Source: Sphingobacteriaceae bacterium UBA6709 (GTDB taxonomy: Bacteria > Bacteroidota > Bacteroidia > Sphingobacteriales > Sphingobacteriaceae). Taken from it: a DNA stretch of 64,000 nt. Both the position numbers and the translations under genes were made by a program. The DNA lies in the NCBI GenBank assembly GCA_002454425.1, contig DKIV01000044.1, positions 5,403 through 69,402 on the forward strand. Reading direction: 5' to 3'. Positions 54,293-63,863 of the stretch are shown piece after piece; within the stretch, counting starts at the first letter, position 1; each line of letters begins with the position of its first letter. The notes below the pieces were generated by a model, which was given only the letters and a program-made list of their open reading frames with translations, was not told the origin of the DNA and ran no database searches.

Positions 54293-56155
54293 ATGAATAT
54301 TAAGATTATTTTCAGAGGGCTGTATTGCATCCTGTTGCTCCTTTTTCTATGCCCTGTTTACGCGCAACGGCAGATGGAAGACCTGGGGCGCGGCCTGGTG
54401 GCTATGCGTTGTCCGGAGGGCGTTTTTATAAGCTGGCGTATTCTGGCAACTGAGAACCAGCAGTTAGGATTCAATGTTTACAGAAAAAGTGCCGCAAAGG
54501 CGCCACTTAAGCTAAATAGCGAACCCTTAACGGGGCCAACCTCCTATATCGACAAAACTGCCGGCGCGGAAGCTGATATTTCCTATTTTGTACGAACTGT
54601 AGTGGGAAACAAAGAGGAATCTACGAGCAAATCTTTTAAGCTTCCCGCGCTGAAAGATGCGAAACCCTATCTCTCAATTCCGCTGGCTAACATTCCCGGG
54701 TATAAGGCTAACGATGCTTCTGTAGCCGATCTTGATGGCGATGGTGAGTATGAGATCATCCTTCACCAGACAGGGCGGGGCGCCGACAATTCCTTCGATG
54801 GATTTACAGATCCTCCCATTTTTCAGGCCTATAAACTGGATGGTACCTTACTCTGGACGATCAACCTCGGCAAAAATATTCGCGAGGGCGCCCATTACAC
54901 CCAGTTTATGGTCTATGATCTTGATGGTGACGGTAAGGCTGAGTTTTGTTGTAAGACCGCTGACGGTACCATTGACGGAAAGGGAAAGGTTATTGGTGAC
55001 TCAACGAAGAACTATGTGAATGACAGAGGCCGGATATTGGACGGGCCTGAGTTCCTTACGGTGTTTAATGGGGAAACCGGTGCAGAGAGATATACCACAA
55101 ATTATATTCCTGATCGCTATCCAATTAATGGATGGGGTGGAAGGGGCGGCAATGGGCATAACGATACAAGAGGCAATCGTGCCGATCGCTTTTTGGCTTG
55201 TATCGCTTATCTCGATGGGATACATCCCTCTCTCGTAATGTGTCGTGGCTATTACGGTCGTATTGTATTAGCGGCCTGGGACTTTAAAAATAACGAACTG
55301 AAGCAACGCTGGGTCTTTGATTCTAAAGATGGAGATAATAAATTTTCGGGACAGGGAAATCACGGTCTTTGTGTCGCCGACGTAGATCATGATGGAAAAG
55401 ATGAAATTATCTATGGTTCTATGGTGGTCGATGATGATGGAAAAGGCCTCTTTTCAACCGGACTTCGCCATGGCGACGCTTTGCATGTGTCGGATCTGGA
55501 TCCTGCGCATCCGGGATTGGAGGTGTTCGGTGTTCATGAACTGGAAAATGGCACCAAGGGTTGGGGGGCCGCGGTATATGATGCCGCTACGGGACGTATC
55601 CTTTGGTCGGGAATGGAGAATCAGGATGTGGGTCGCGGTGTAGCCGGAAACATCGATGCCTCAAACCCCGGCTGCGAAATGTGGTTCAGTGGTTCCCGGG
55701 GACTGTTGAATATGCAGGGGCAGAAAATTGGCCCTCAGCCTTCCTCTATAAACTTCCTAATATGGTGGGATGGCGACTTCACCCGTGAGCTCCTGAACGG
55801 AACTGGTATCGATAAGTACGGCAAGGGACGTATCTTCACAGCCGAGGGCTGTGTGTCCAATAATGGAACGAAGTCTACTCCCTGCTTGTCCGCCGACATT
55901 CTCGGCGACTGGCGTGAAGAGGTCATCTTCCGCACTGCCGACAATAGCGAATTGCGCATCTATACCAGCACCATCCCTACGGAACATCGGCTGTATACCT
56001 TAATGCACGATCCGCAGTACCGGCTCAGTATTGCCTGGCAGAACATCGGATATAACCAGCCTCCGCACCCCTCCTTTTATATCGGTGAGGATATGAAGGC
56101 GCCGCCAATACCAAATATTGTGCTGGTGCCGGCACCTCGGAAAAGTGAAAAATAA
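54293..56155 (+). CDS. Rhamnogalacturonan lyase, family PL11
   Basis: Exported polysaccharide lyase that cuts the rhamnose-galacturonate bond of rhamnogalacturonan-I by beta-elimination, leaving an unsaturated uronic acid; 620 residues. The signal peptide ends at VYAQ. The eight-bladed propeller characteristic of PL11 (YesW/YesX) is marked by repeated calcium-binding loops: 'DLDGDGEYEI', 'DLDGDGKAEF' and 'DVDHDGKDEI'. Other family blocks are 'GRGLVAMRCPEGVFISWR', 'GRGADNSFDGF', 'CRGYYGRIVLAAWDF' and 'SADILGDWREEVIFRT'. It starts 4 bases after the galactosidase stop. This enzyme defines the substrate of the operon. Confidence 0.95.
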   Translation: MNIKIIFRGLYCILLLLFLCPVYAQRQMEDLGRGLVAMRCPEGVFISWRILATENQQLGFNVYRKSAAKAPLKLNSEPLTGPTSYIDKTAGAEADISYFVRTVVGNKEESTSKSFKLPALKDAKPYLSIPLANIPGYKANDASVADLDGDGEYEIILHQTGRGADNSFDGFTDPPIFQAYKLDGTLLWTINLGKNIREGAHYTQFMVYDLDGDGKAEFCCKTADGTIDGKGKVIGDSTKNYVNDRGRILDGPEFLTVFNGETGAERYTTNYIPDRYPINGWGGRGGNGHNDTRGNRADRFLACIAYLDGIHPSLVMCRGYYGRIVLAAWDFKNNELKQRWVFDSKDGDNKFSGQGNHGLCVADVDHDGKDEIIYGSMVVDDDGKGLFSTGLRHGDALHVSDLDPAHPGLEVFGVHELENGTKGWGAAVYDAATGRILWSGMENQDVGRGVAGNIDASNPGCEMWFSGSRGLLNMQGQKIGPQPSSINFLIWWDGDFTRELLNGTGIDKYGKGRIFTAEGCVSNNGTKSTPCLSADILGDWREEVIFRTADNSELRIYTSTIPTEHRLYTLMHDPQYRLSIAWQNIGYNQPPHPSFYIGEDMKAPPIPNIVLVPAPRKSEK

Positions 56156-56213
56156 TCAATCCGGGCAGGGGTTTACCCTATCTCGGATGACTATGTTATT
56201 ATAAAACATCAGA

Positions 56214-56999
56214 ATGAGAAAATTACTATTATTCGCCGCTGTACTTTTGCTTTGTTCTTTCATCTGGACAGAGAAAAAAGATAAGCCAACGCTGTTTGTT
56301 ATTGGCGACTCTACTGTTAAGAATGGTAGCGGTAAGGGAGCTGACGCCCTGTGGGGTTGGGGGAACTTTATTTCCGCGTACCTCGATACATCAAAAATTA
56401 CGGTGTCCAATGAAGCTCTCGGCGGCACCAGCACCCGTACCTTCATGCTGCGCGGTCGTTGGGCGGCCGTGGCACCCAAAATAAAAAAAGGCGACTTTGT
56501 CATCATGCAGTTTGGCCATAATGATGGTGGCCCTCTTGACGATACCGCGCGTGCCCGTGGCACGATTAAAGGAAATGGCCCGGAGAGTAAAGAGATATTT
56601 AACCCTATTACCAAACAACAGGAAGTTGTTTACACCTATGGTCATTACCTTAAAGAGTTCGTTAAAGAGATCAAAAGTAAAGGCGCAACGGCCATCATCT
56701 GCTCGCCCATTCCCCGGAATAACTGGGCCGATGGAAAAGTGAAACGTGCCGCTGCCGACTATGGTCTTTGGGCAAAGCAGGCCGCTGAGGAGTCCGGCGC
56801 TTTATTTATTGATCTGAACACGCTGGTTGCCGACGTATACGATCAGGAGGGCGCTACCCTCGTTGGCGACCGGTATTTTACCTCGAAAGATCATACGCAT
56901 ACCAGTAAAGCGGGTGCTATGGTTAATGCGGAACAGGTAATAAAGGGCATCAAAAGTCTTAAAGATAAACATCTCTCTAAATACCTTAAGAAATCCTAA
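56214..56999 (+). CDS. Rhamnogalacturonan acetylesterase, CE12 (single-domain)
   Basis: SGNH-fold esterase of 261 residues with a short hydrophobic export signal. Catalytic pattern: Ser33 in IGDSTV, 'GGTSTRTF' (oxyanion glycine block), GHND and Asp226-X-X-His229 in DHTHTS. 'GRW..V.P.IKKGDFVIMQFGHNDGG' is typical of CE12 rhamnogalacturonan acetylesterases (RhgT/YesT-like). It is the second CE12 in the operon and lacks the N-terminal domain of the first, so the two may act on polymer and oligomer respectively (inference). A small hairpin (TGCCT/AGGCA, about 57008-57022) lies after it. Confidence 0.93.
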   Translation: MRKLLLFAAVLLLCSFIWTEKKDKPTLFVIGDSTVKNGSGKGADALWGWGNFISAYLDTSKITVSNEALGGTSTRTFMLRGRWAAVAPKIKKGDFVIMQFGHNDGGPLDDTARARGTIKGNGPESKEIFNPITKQQEVVYTYGHYLKEFVKEIKSKGATAIICSPIPRNNWADGKVKRAAADYGLWAKQAAEESGALFIDLNTLVADVYDQEGATLVGDRYFTSKDHTHTSKAGAMVNAEQVIKGIKSLKDKHLSKYLKKS

Positions 57000-57067
57000 G
57001 TAGCAGTGCCTGCGTTAGGCAGCCCTTGCTTCATAAATATTCATACACCACTTAACCAGTAAATGCA

Positions 57068-58225
57068 ATGAACAAAAGGAATATATCCAAAACATTTCTC
57101 ACCTGTTGTCTGCTGTTCGCTCTTTCACTAAGCGCCTCGGCACAGCAACAGCTCCCTTCTAAAGGCGATGTGCTCAAGGTAATGCGCCTGGGTAATGACT
57201 ACTTTATGAATAAATGGCCGGATCCGGGAAAGTCTATTGTCACCAATAAAGAACGGCCCAGCAACATCTGGACCCGCGGGGTATATTACGAAGGCTTGAT
57301 GGAACTTTATCGCATTGAAAAGGATAAAAAGAAGAAAAAAGCTTATTACAATTACGCCGTTGATTGGGGCGAAAAGCATCACTGGGGACTTGCCGGTGGC
57401 ATACAGACGCGAAATGCCGATAACCATTGCGCTGGTCAGACCTATATTGATCTGTACCTTATCGATAAGAAGGAAAATAGAATTAGTGACATCAAAGCTT
57501 CCATTGATCTGATGGTGAAGAGTGATAAGGCTGATGACTGGTGGTGGATAGATGCCCTGCAAATGGCGATGCCTGTATTTACAAGACTCGGTGTCTTGTA
57601 TAACGACCCTTCCTACTTCCGTAAGATGCACGACCTTTACGAGTATTCAAAAACTCAGCATGGCGGCAAGGGTTTATGGAACGATGCTGATAAGCTTTGG
57701 TGGCGCGACAAGGATTTCGTGCCTCCCTATAAGGAGCCTAATGGCGAAGACTGCTACTGGTCGCGAGGTAACGGTTGGGTCGTAGCCGCGCTTATCAGGA
57801 CGCTCGACATGCTTCCTAAATCAGATCCTCACTATAATGAGTATATGCAGGATTATAAAGATATGCTGGCTGCTTTACTGCCTTTGCAACGCGAAGATGG
57901 CCTCTGGAATGTGAGCTTGCATGATGCCGGACACTTTGGCGGCAAGGAAATAAGTGGCACCTCGCTCTTTATTTACGGTATGGCCTATGGCGTTAACAAA
58001 GGCCTCATTGACAAATCGGTTTATCTTCCGGTAATTACAAAAGCATGGAATGCTATTGTGAAAGATGCGGTGCACCCTAACGGTTTCCTGGGTTACGTGC
58101 AGGGCACCGGTAAGGAGCCTAAGGATGGTCAGCCCGTGAGCTATACCAGCAGACCTGATTTTGAAGATTATGGTCTCGGATGTCTTCTCCTTGCGGGATC
58201 GGAAATTTATAAGATCAAAAGATAA
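57068..58225 (+). CDS. Unsaturated rhamnogalacturonyl hydrolase, GH105
   Basis: Hydrolyses the unsaturated galacturonyl residue from the non-reducing end of lyase products (YteR/YesR type), 385 residues. The signal peptide ends at ASAQ. The alpha/alpha-barrel motifs are clear: 'WTRGVYYEGLMELYR', 'NADNHCAGQTYIDLY', 'DDWWWIDALQMAMPVFTRLG' with the catalytic Asp162, 'YWSRGNGWVVAALIRTLDMLP' and 'EISGTSLFIYGMAYG'. The signal peptide suggests periplasmic action after SusCD import. It is followed after 9 bases by the GH31 gene. Confidence 0.94.
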   Translation: MNKRNISKTFLTCCLLFALSLSASAQQQLPSKGDVLKVMRLGNDYFMNKWPDPGKSIVTNKERPSNIWTRGVYYEGLMELYRIEKDKKKKKAYYNYAVDWGEKHHWGLAGGIQTRNADNHCAGQTYIDLYLIDKKENRISDIKASIDLMVKSDKADDWWWIDALQMAMPVFTRLGVLYNDPSYFRKMHDLYEYSKTQHGGKGLWNDADKLWWRDKDFVPPYKEPNGEDCYWSRGNGWVVAALIRTLDMLPKSDPHYNEYMQDYKDMLAALLPLQREDGLWNVSLHDAGHFGGKEISGTSLFIYGMAYGVNKGLIDKSVYLPVITKAWNAIVKDAVHPNGFLGYVQGTGKEPKDGQPVSYTSRPDFEDYGLGCLLLAGSEIYKIKR

Positions 58226-58234
58226 ACGACCGCG

Positions 58235-60700
58235 ATGATGTTTGATAAGATTTGTACCGCCCTGCCTCGTCTGCTGTTATGCTCTCTCTTGCTGCACGCT
58301 GGTTTGCTCCGCGCGCAGCCTGTTGGCGACTATTCCGGAGGCTTTGAGCGCAAGGGGAATACCCTTTCTTTTCAGACCTCGCAAGCGCGTGTGCAGATAG
58401 AATTCTGTACCGGGGCGATGTTCAGAGTGCGAACTTCCTGGGATAATACCTTTGAGGCTCCGGAACACCTCATGGTCTCGAAATACAACTGGTCGCCGGT
58501 ATCCTTGACGACGAGGGAAACGTCCGAGGGCTTCAGCCTGCAGACAGATGTCTTGCGTGTGGAAGTGCAGACGCGGCCCTTTGCTTTAAGCGTCTACAAC
58601 CGCGAAGGGCGTTTGCTGAGTCGTGACGGCGCCATGGCCGCGGAACGCAAAGGTTCTGAGGTAAAAGCCTCAAAACAGCTGCAGGCTGACGAACACTTCT
58701 TCGGCTTTGGCGAACGCATGGACTTCCTGGATCGTCGCGGAAAGCAGCTTTCCTTAAATGTCGGGCGCGGCAAGGGAAAGCCCCATGCCGTGGGTGCTTA
58801 TAATATACTGGAAGCGAATTACTCGCCCGCGCCTTTTTTCATGAGCACGCGCGGGTATGGCATTTTTCTCCATAATTCCTTTGCTACCACCTGGGATATG
58901 GGGGCGACCAATAACGATGAATATTCCTTCGCCGCTGTCGATGGTGAGCTGGATTATTATTTTATCTATGGCCCCCGCTTTGGCGATATCCTCAATCACT
59001 ACACAGACCTCACGGGCAAATCGCCCATGATCCCTAAGTTTGCTCTTGGCCTACATGCGGGAACCTATTCCGGTGGTACCTGGGGGCATGAAGATCAAAG
59101 CTCCGATACGTACGTCATTCAGTGGGCAAAGAAATTTCGCGAATTGGGTATCCCTGTCGACTTGTTATGGCTCGACTCTACCTGGCGTATCTTCGGTAAG
59201 GAAGGGGGCAAGGGTGCTACTTCTTTTGAATGGAGAGATACCTTCGCCAATCCGAAGGGGATGTTCGACAGTCTCTATGCTCTGAATTACAAAATGGTGG
59301 GACTGCATCTGCGTCCCCGGTTTGATAATGGAAATAAGCTTGACCTCCTTGATCAAGCCCGCCAAAAGGGATTTGTATATCCTGAACCCGGAAATAAAGG
59401 CGACTTTGTCAACTTCTTCGATAGCCGCTCGGTCGATTGGTGGTGGGAAAACGGCGTAAAGCGGGTAGCTTCTATCGGTGCCCGTTTTCTGAAAACTGAC
59501 GAAGGCAGCGCTTTTGGTGGTTTGGCTAATGAAAGTGACAAAACGGGCCCCACGGACAAAACCGCGCAGAAGCTGCATAATGTCTTTCCCATAGCTTACG
59601 CGCGCGCGCCGTACGAGAAGTTTCAGGCATTCAATAAAATCCGCGGTCTCAACCAAACCCGGGAAGGATATGCCGGTATTCAGCGTTATCCTTTCATCTT
59701 TGCCGGCGACTGGCCCAGTGAATGGCAATATTTTGGTCCTGTGTTGCGCGCCGGACTTAATATCGGGATGTCGGGTGTAGGCTACTGGACGCATTGCATG
59801 GGAGGATTTGAACATGTTGCCGACCCTGAATTGTATAATCGATGGGTGCAGTTTGGTATGTTTAGTCCCCTGGCTATGCTCTTCGGGATGGAACATCCTT
59901 CATATAAAGAGCCTTGGCGATATGGCCCTGAGGCCCTGGCCAACTTCATAAAGTATGATAAGCTACGCTACCGCCTGATTCCTTACCTGTACAGCTACGC
60001 ATGGCAGATGTATAAAACAGGCATGCCGCTCATGCGTGCGCTACCTTTGGAATATCAGGATGACGCTAACGTATATGGCATTGACGATCAATACCTGCTG
60101 GGGGCCGACCTGCTCGTTTGTCCGGTACTTACCAAGGGCGCTCAAACAAGGGTGGTATATCTTCCTAAGGGCGAATGGTACGACTATTGGACAGGGAAAA
60201 AATATGAGGGCCAGCAGTTTCGCAATGTTGTTTGCCCACCGGATCAGCTGCCTTTATTTGTAAGAGCCGGTGGTATTATTCCTATGCAGGACGATATGCT
60301 TTACACCGATGAGAAACCTCTGAAGCACCTATCGCTGGAAATATTCCCGGGCGCCAACACTTCTTTTGATTTATATGAAGACGATGGACTGAGTCTCGAC
60401 TATCAAACTAAACAGGCATATGCTATTACGCGCATTAGCCAGCAGCGTGCGGATGCTACACATACGATCACCGTGGAAATGCCTGCCGGTAAATTTAAGC
60501 CCGCAGCCAGAAGCTACAGCTTTCTGATACATTGGCCCCAGGGCGCTGCCCCGAAGCAGGTTATCCTTAATGGGCATCAGCTAAGCAGTAGTGCTTCTGT
60601 ACAAGAAGACAGCACCTGGTTCTATGATCAAGCGGCCGCAACGATCTCCATCCGTTGTGCGGAGCCACAGGCACAAGCAATAAAATTGACCATCCAATAA
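58235..60700 (+). CDS. Secreted GH31-family alpha-glycosidase
   Basis: GH31 enzyme of 821 residues with a signal peptide ending at LRAQ. Order: N-terminal beta-sandwich with 'EHFFGFGERMDFLDRRG', TIM barrel with 'PVDLLWLDSTW', nucleophile Asp422 in LKTDEGSAF and acid/base Asp492 in FAGDWPSEW, then C-terminal beta domains ('VYLPKGEWYDYWTGKKYEG', 'PLFVRAGGIIPMQ'). The nucleophile motif KTDEG differs from the WxDMNE of classical alpha-glucosidases and alpha-xylosidases, so the specificity cannot be inferred from those; an alpha-galactosyl or other side-chain linkage is possible. Placed between GH105 and rhamnose mutarotase genes, it probably acts on rhamnogalacturonan oligosaccharides. Confidence 0.9.
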   Translation: MMFDKICTALPRLLLCSLLLHAGLLRAQPVGDYSGGFERKGNTLSFQTSQARVQIEFCTGAMFRVRTSWDNTFEAPEHLMVSKYNWSPVSLTTRETSEGFSLQTDVLRVEVQTRPFALSVYNREGRLLSRDGAMAAERKGSEVKASKQLQADEHFFGFGERMDFLDRRGKQLSLNVGRGKGKPHAVGAYNILEANYSPAPFFMSTRGYGIFLHNSFATTWDMGATNNDEYSFAAVDGELDYYFIYGPRFGDILNHYTDLTGKSPMIPKFALGLHAGTYSGGTWGHEDQSSDTYVIQWAKKFRELGIPVDLLWLDSTWRIFGKEGGKGATSFEWRDTFANPKGMFDSLYALNYKMVGLHLRPRFDNGNKLDLLDQARQKGFVYPEPGNKGDFVNFFDSRSVDWWWENGVKRVASIGARFLKTDEGSAFGGLANESDKTGPTDKTAQKLHNVFPIAYARAPYEKFQAFNKIRGLNQTREGYAGIQRYPFIFAGDWPSEWQYFGPVLRAGLNIGMSGVGYWTHCMGGFEHVADPELYNRWVQFGMFSPLAMLFGMEHPSYKEPWRYGPEALANFIKYDKLRYRLIPYLYSYAWQMYKTGMPLMRALPLEYQDDANVYGIDDQYLLGADLLVCPVLTKGAQTRVVYLPKGEWYDYWTGKKYEGQQFRNVVCPPDQLPLFVRAGGIIPMQDDMLYTDEKPLKHLSLEIFPGANTSFDLYEDDGLSLDYQTKQAYAITRISQQRADATHTITVEMPAGKFKPAARSYSFLIHWPQGAAPKQVILNGHQLSSSASVQEDSTWFYDQAAATISIRCAEPQAQAIKLTIQ

Positions 60701-60713
60701 TAAATAAATCGTT

Positions 60714-61028
60714 ATGAAAAGAGTTGCCTTTAAGATGAAACTAAAAGCAGGGTGTCGCGAAGAATATGAACGCAGACATGCGCTGATATGGCCAGAGTTA
60801 GCGACATTGCTTAGCGAAAATGGCATAACGGAATACAGTATTTTCTATGATGAAGATACCGATGTACTCTTTGCGTTTCAGAAGCAGGGCGGAGAACAAT
60901 CCTCTCAGGATCTGGCGACAAATGAGATTGTTCGGCGCTGGTGGCGCTATATGGCGGATATTATGGAAACGAATCCTGATAGTTCTCCTGTGAGTATTCC
61001 TTTACCCGAAGTATTTTATATGAATTGA
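60714..61028 (+). CDS. rhaM: L-rhamnose mutarotase
   Basis: Small cytoplasmic protein of 104 residues that interconverts alpha- and beta-L-rhamnose. The family patterns are 'RVAFKMKLKAGCREEYERRH', 'IWPELATLLSENGITEYSIFYDE' and 'RWWRYMADIMETNPDSSPV', spanning the catalytic histidine and tyrosine regions. It has no signal peptide, in contrast to all its operon neighbours, which fits an intracellular step after rhamnose import. It lies 13 bases after the GH31 stop and 10 bases before the GH106 start. No rhamnose isomerase, kinase or aldolase is in the window. Confidence 0.94.
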   Translation: MKRVAFKMKLKAGCREEYERRHALIWPELATLLSENGITEYSIFYDEDTDVLFAFQKQGGEQSSQDLATNEIVRRWWRYMADIMETNPDSSPVSIPLPEVFYMN

Positions 61029-61038
61029 TCTAGAACTG

Positions 61039-63789
61039 ATGATCAAGATCTTCAACATAAAAAAGATGCTCTTGTGCGGCGTGTTATTATATGCTGCCAA
61101 TGCATTTCCTCAGGCGCGTTACTGGCCGGAGCTAAATAAAGAAACGCGCCCCTGGTGTCGTTGGTGGTGGATGGGAAATGCCGTAGATGAGAAAAATGTA
61201 GATGCGCTACTTAAGAACTATCATGATGCCGGCTTTGGTGGCGTTGAAATTGCACCTATTTACGGGGCGAAAGGCTTTGAGCCGCGCTATCTCCCGCACC
61301 TGTCGCAGAGATGGACAGATATGTTGCGATTCACTGTAGATAAGGCCGCCGCGCTAGGTATGGGTGTCGACCTTACTAACGGCACGGGTTGGCCATTTGG
61401 AGGGCCGCAGGTAGATACCATGAGCGCGGCCACGCGCATCTATAGCCGTCACTTCTCTTTATCAGGAGGAAGCTCCCTGAAAGAAAAAATTAATGTTCCT
61501 GACGCGAAAGGCCCTGTCAGGCTGCAGGCCTTGCTTGCGGTAAGCAAGGATGGCAGAAAGCTGCAGTTGGCAGATCGTGTTAGCAACGATGCTATACTTA
61601 ATTGGCAGGCTCCCGCGGGCAGCTGGGATTTGTATGCAACATTCTCTGGCCGCACAGGTCAGAAAGTTAAGCGCGCGGCTCCCGGAGGGGAGGGCTTTAC
61701 GCTCGATCATTTTTCCTCCGGGGCGCTTGACCGTTATCTGGCGCCATATGATAAGGCCTTTGCCGCGAAGATGCCCGCGTTGCGCGCGTTCTATAATGAT
61801 AGCTACGAGGTTTATGGCGCGGATTGGACCGATAGTTTCTTTGAGGAGTTCAATAAGCGCCGTGGTTACGACCTTAAAGAGCACCTGAATGATTTCTTGT
61901 CTGACGGTGATAACGATAATGTAGCTCGTATAAAGTCAGATTACCGCGAGACTATGGCGGAACTTGTCCGCGAGAATTTTACTAAGCATTGGACCGACTG
62001 GGCTCACGGCCGTAAGGCACTCACACGTAACCAGGCCCATGGATCGCCGGGAAACCTGCTCGATCTCTATGCTACCGTTGATATTCCGGAAGGGGAAACC
62101 TTCGGATCCAGTCACTTTGATATCCCGGGAATACGTCGGGATAGTGCCGATATCCGTAATGTTGATCCCGATCCCGTGATGCTCAGGTTTGCGTCTTCTG
62201 CCGCGCACGTATCAGGACATCGCTATGCTTCCAATGAAACTTTTACATGGCTCAGCGAGCATTTTAAAACCTCGCTATCGCAAACAAAACCGGAGGTGGA
62301 GAATGTATTCCTTGCCGGCATTAATCACGTGTTTTATCATGGTGTAACCTATTCTCCCGCTGATGTTGCCTGGCCCGGATGGTTGTTCTATGCTTCAGTG
62401 AACTTTGTTCCCTCCAACTCCTGGTGGACGCACCTGCCGGCACTAAACCAGTACATCACCCGCGTGCAATCTGTCTTGCAAAGCGGTAAGCCCGACAATG
62501 AGTTGTTGGTTTACTGGAATGTCTATGATGTTTGGAGCAAAACAAAGGGGCGCGATATGCCTTTAAAGGTGCATGATATCGACGAGTGGCTGCATCCTTC
62601 AACGTTTTACAAGAACGTAAAGGCTCTGGAACAAGCGGGCTACGGTGCTGATTTCATCTCCGACGCCCAGCTTTCATCTTCCGCGGCGAAAGCTTCTTCG
62701 ATAATCACTCATCCGGCAGCGGCTCCGTATAAGGCACTTGTCATTCCAGCCTCGGAGCGCATGCCGTTAGCAACCTTACAGCACATTGTAAGATTAATAA
62801 AAGGAGGCGCTGTGGTAATCTTTGAAGCTTTACCTAAGGATGTTCCCGGATTGGGAGAATTGGAAGAGCGCCGACAGAAGTTCCAGGCTTTATTGCAAGA
62901 GATTCAGCAGCTTGCCGCTAAGGATCAGGCATCTGTGTCAATCAATCCGGATGTCCTGAACGATCTCAGCAAACGCCATATTTCCGGCGAGCAACTGATC
63001 GGCTCGGGCTTACAGTTCATCCGCCGGCAAGCAGCTGACGGTAGTCGTTATTACTATATTGTTAATCATACCGCGCGTGATATTGATCAACGTTTAGCGC
63101 TCAATGCGCTGGGAGATAAGGCGCTTATCCTCGATCCTCAGACAGGGCAGGCTGGTATGGCTAGTGCTTCCATGGATCAAGGGCGGCTCCACGTCCGCTT
63201 GCAGATAAAGTCGGGAGAGAGTATGATTATCAAAGTAAGCAAAAGCGGCGAGCAACTTCCTTCATGGCCTTATATAGGCAAGTCGCTGCCGGCTGTATCC
63301 TTAAAGGGGCCCTGGCGTCTTTCCTTTATTTCCGGCGGCCCGACCTTGCCAAAGGAGCGTGTATTAAAGACCTTGCAGAATTGGACGGATCTGGGAGATG
63401 AGGAAGCGAATAACTTTTCGGGCGTCGCTGCCTACACCACATCGTTTAACATGCCGTCGACAGGCGTTAAGGATTATCTGTTGCAGATCAGCGGGCTGCA
63501 TGAAAGCGCCCGCATATGGATTAATGGTAAGGAGGCTTCTGTATTATGGGCTGTTCCTTTCTCCTGTCGCATCGGTAAATTCCTTAAGCCTGGAAAGAAT
63601 ATTATAAAAATTGAGGTGGCCAATCTTATGGCTAACAGAATTCGGTATATGGATCGCGCCGGCATTCAATGGCGTAACTATCACGAGATTAATTTTGTAA
63701 ATATTAATTACAAGAACTTTGACGCTTCCAGCTGGAAGGTGATGCCCTCCGGGATTTCCGGATCGGTAACTATTACACCTTTTCAGTAA
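61039..63789 (+). CDS. Alpha-L-rhamnosidase, GH106
   Basis: Exported alpha-L-rhamnosidase of family GH106, 916 residues. It has a short signal peptide (ending near AFPQA). Family marks are 'PWCRWWWMGNAVD', 'DAGFGGVEIAPIYGAKGFE', 'GMGVDLTNGTGWPFGGP', 'FYNDSYEVYGADWTDSFFEEFNKRRGYD' (seen as consecutive blocks) and a C-terminal beta-sandwich with 'LQISGLHESARIWINGKEA'. It removes rhamnose exposed on rhamnogalacturonan oligosaccharides after GH105 action. It is the last gene of the operon and is followed by a strong terminator. Confidence 0.94.
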   Translation: MIKIFNIKKMLLCGVLLYAANAFPQARYWPELNKETRPWCRWWWMGNAVDEKNVDALLKNYHDAGFGGVEIAPIYGAKGFEPRYLPHLSQRWTDMLRFTVDKAAALGMGVDLTNGTGWPFGGPQVDTMSAATRIYSRHFSLSGGSSLKEKINVPDAKGPVRLQALLAVSKDGRKLQLADRVSNDAILNWQAPAGSWDLYATFSGRTGQKVKRAAPGGEGFTLDHFSSGALDRYLAPYDKAFAAKMPALRAFYNDSYEVYGADWTDSFFEEFNKRRGYDLKEHLNDFLSDGDNDNVARIKSDYRETMAELVRENFTKHWTDWAHGRKALTRNQAHGSPGNLLDLYATVDIPEGETFGSSHFDIPGIRRDSADIRNVDPDPVMLRFASSAAHVSGHRYASNETFTWLSEHFKTSLSQTKPEVENVFLAGINHVFYHGVTYSPADVAWPGWLFYASVNFVPSNSWWTHLPALNQYITRVQSVLQSGKPDNELLVYWNVYDVWSKTKGRDMPLKVHDIDEWLHPSTFYKNVKALEQAGYGADFISDAQLSSSAAKASSIITHPAAAPYKALVIPASERMPLATLQHIVRLIKGGAVVIFEALPKDVPGLGELEERRQKFQALLQEIQQLAAKDQASVSINPDVLNDLSKRHISGEQLIGSGLQFIRRQAADGSRYYYIVNHTARDIDQRLALNALGDKALILDPQTGQAGMASASMDQGRLHVRLQIKSGESMIIKVSKSGEQLPSWPYIGKSLPAVSLKGPWRLSFISGGPTLPKERVLKTLQNWTDLGDEEANNFSGVAAYTTSFNMPSTGVKDYLLQISGLHESARIWINGKEASVLWAVPFSCRIGKFLKPGKNIIKIEVANLMANRIRYMDRAGIQWRNYHEINFVNINYKNFDASSWKVMPSGISGSVTITPFQ

Positions 63790-63804
63790 CTGAAATTATT
63801 TGTG

Positions 63805-63863
63805 TGCCTTACACCATAAGTGCTGTTTTTTAACGGTACTGATGGTGTAAGGCATTGTGTTTT
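63805..63863 (+). terminator. Terminator of the pectin operon
   Basis: A perfect 13-bp stem (TGCCTTACACCAT at 63805-63817 with its complement at 63842-63854) with a 24-base loop, followed by TTGTGTTTT. Confidence 0.75.

Noticed and set aside
59165..59896. 243-codon minus-strand frame inside the GH31 gene
   Set aside because: Antisense shadow of a clear GH31 coding sequence, with no domain of its own.
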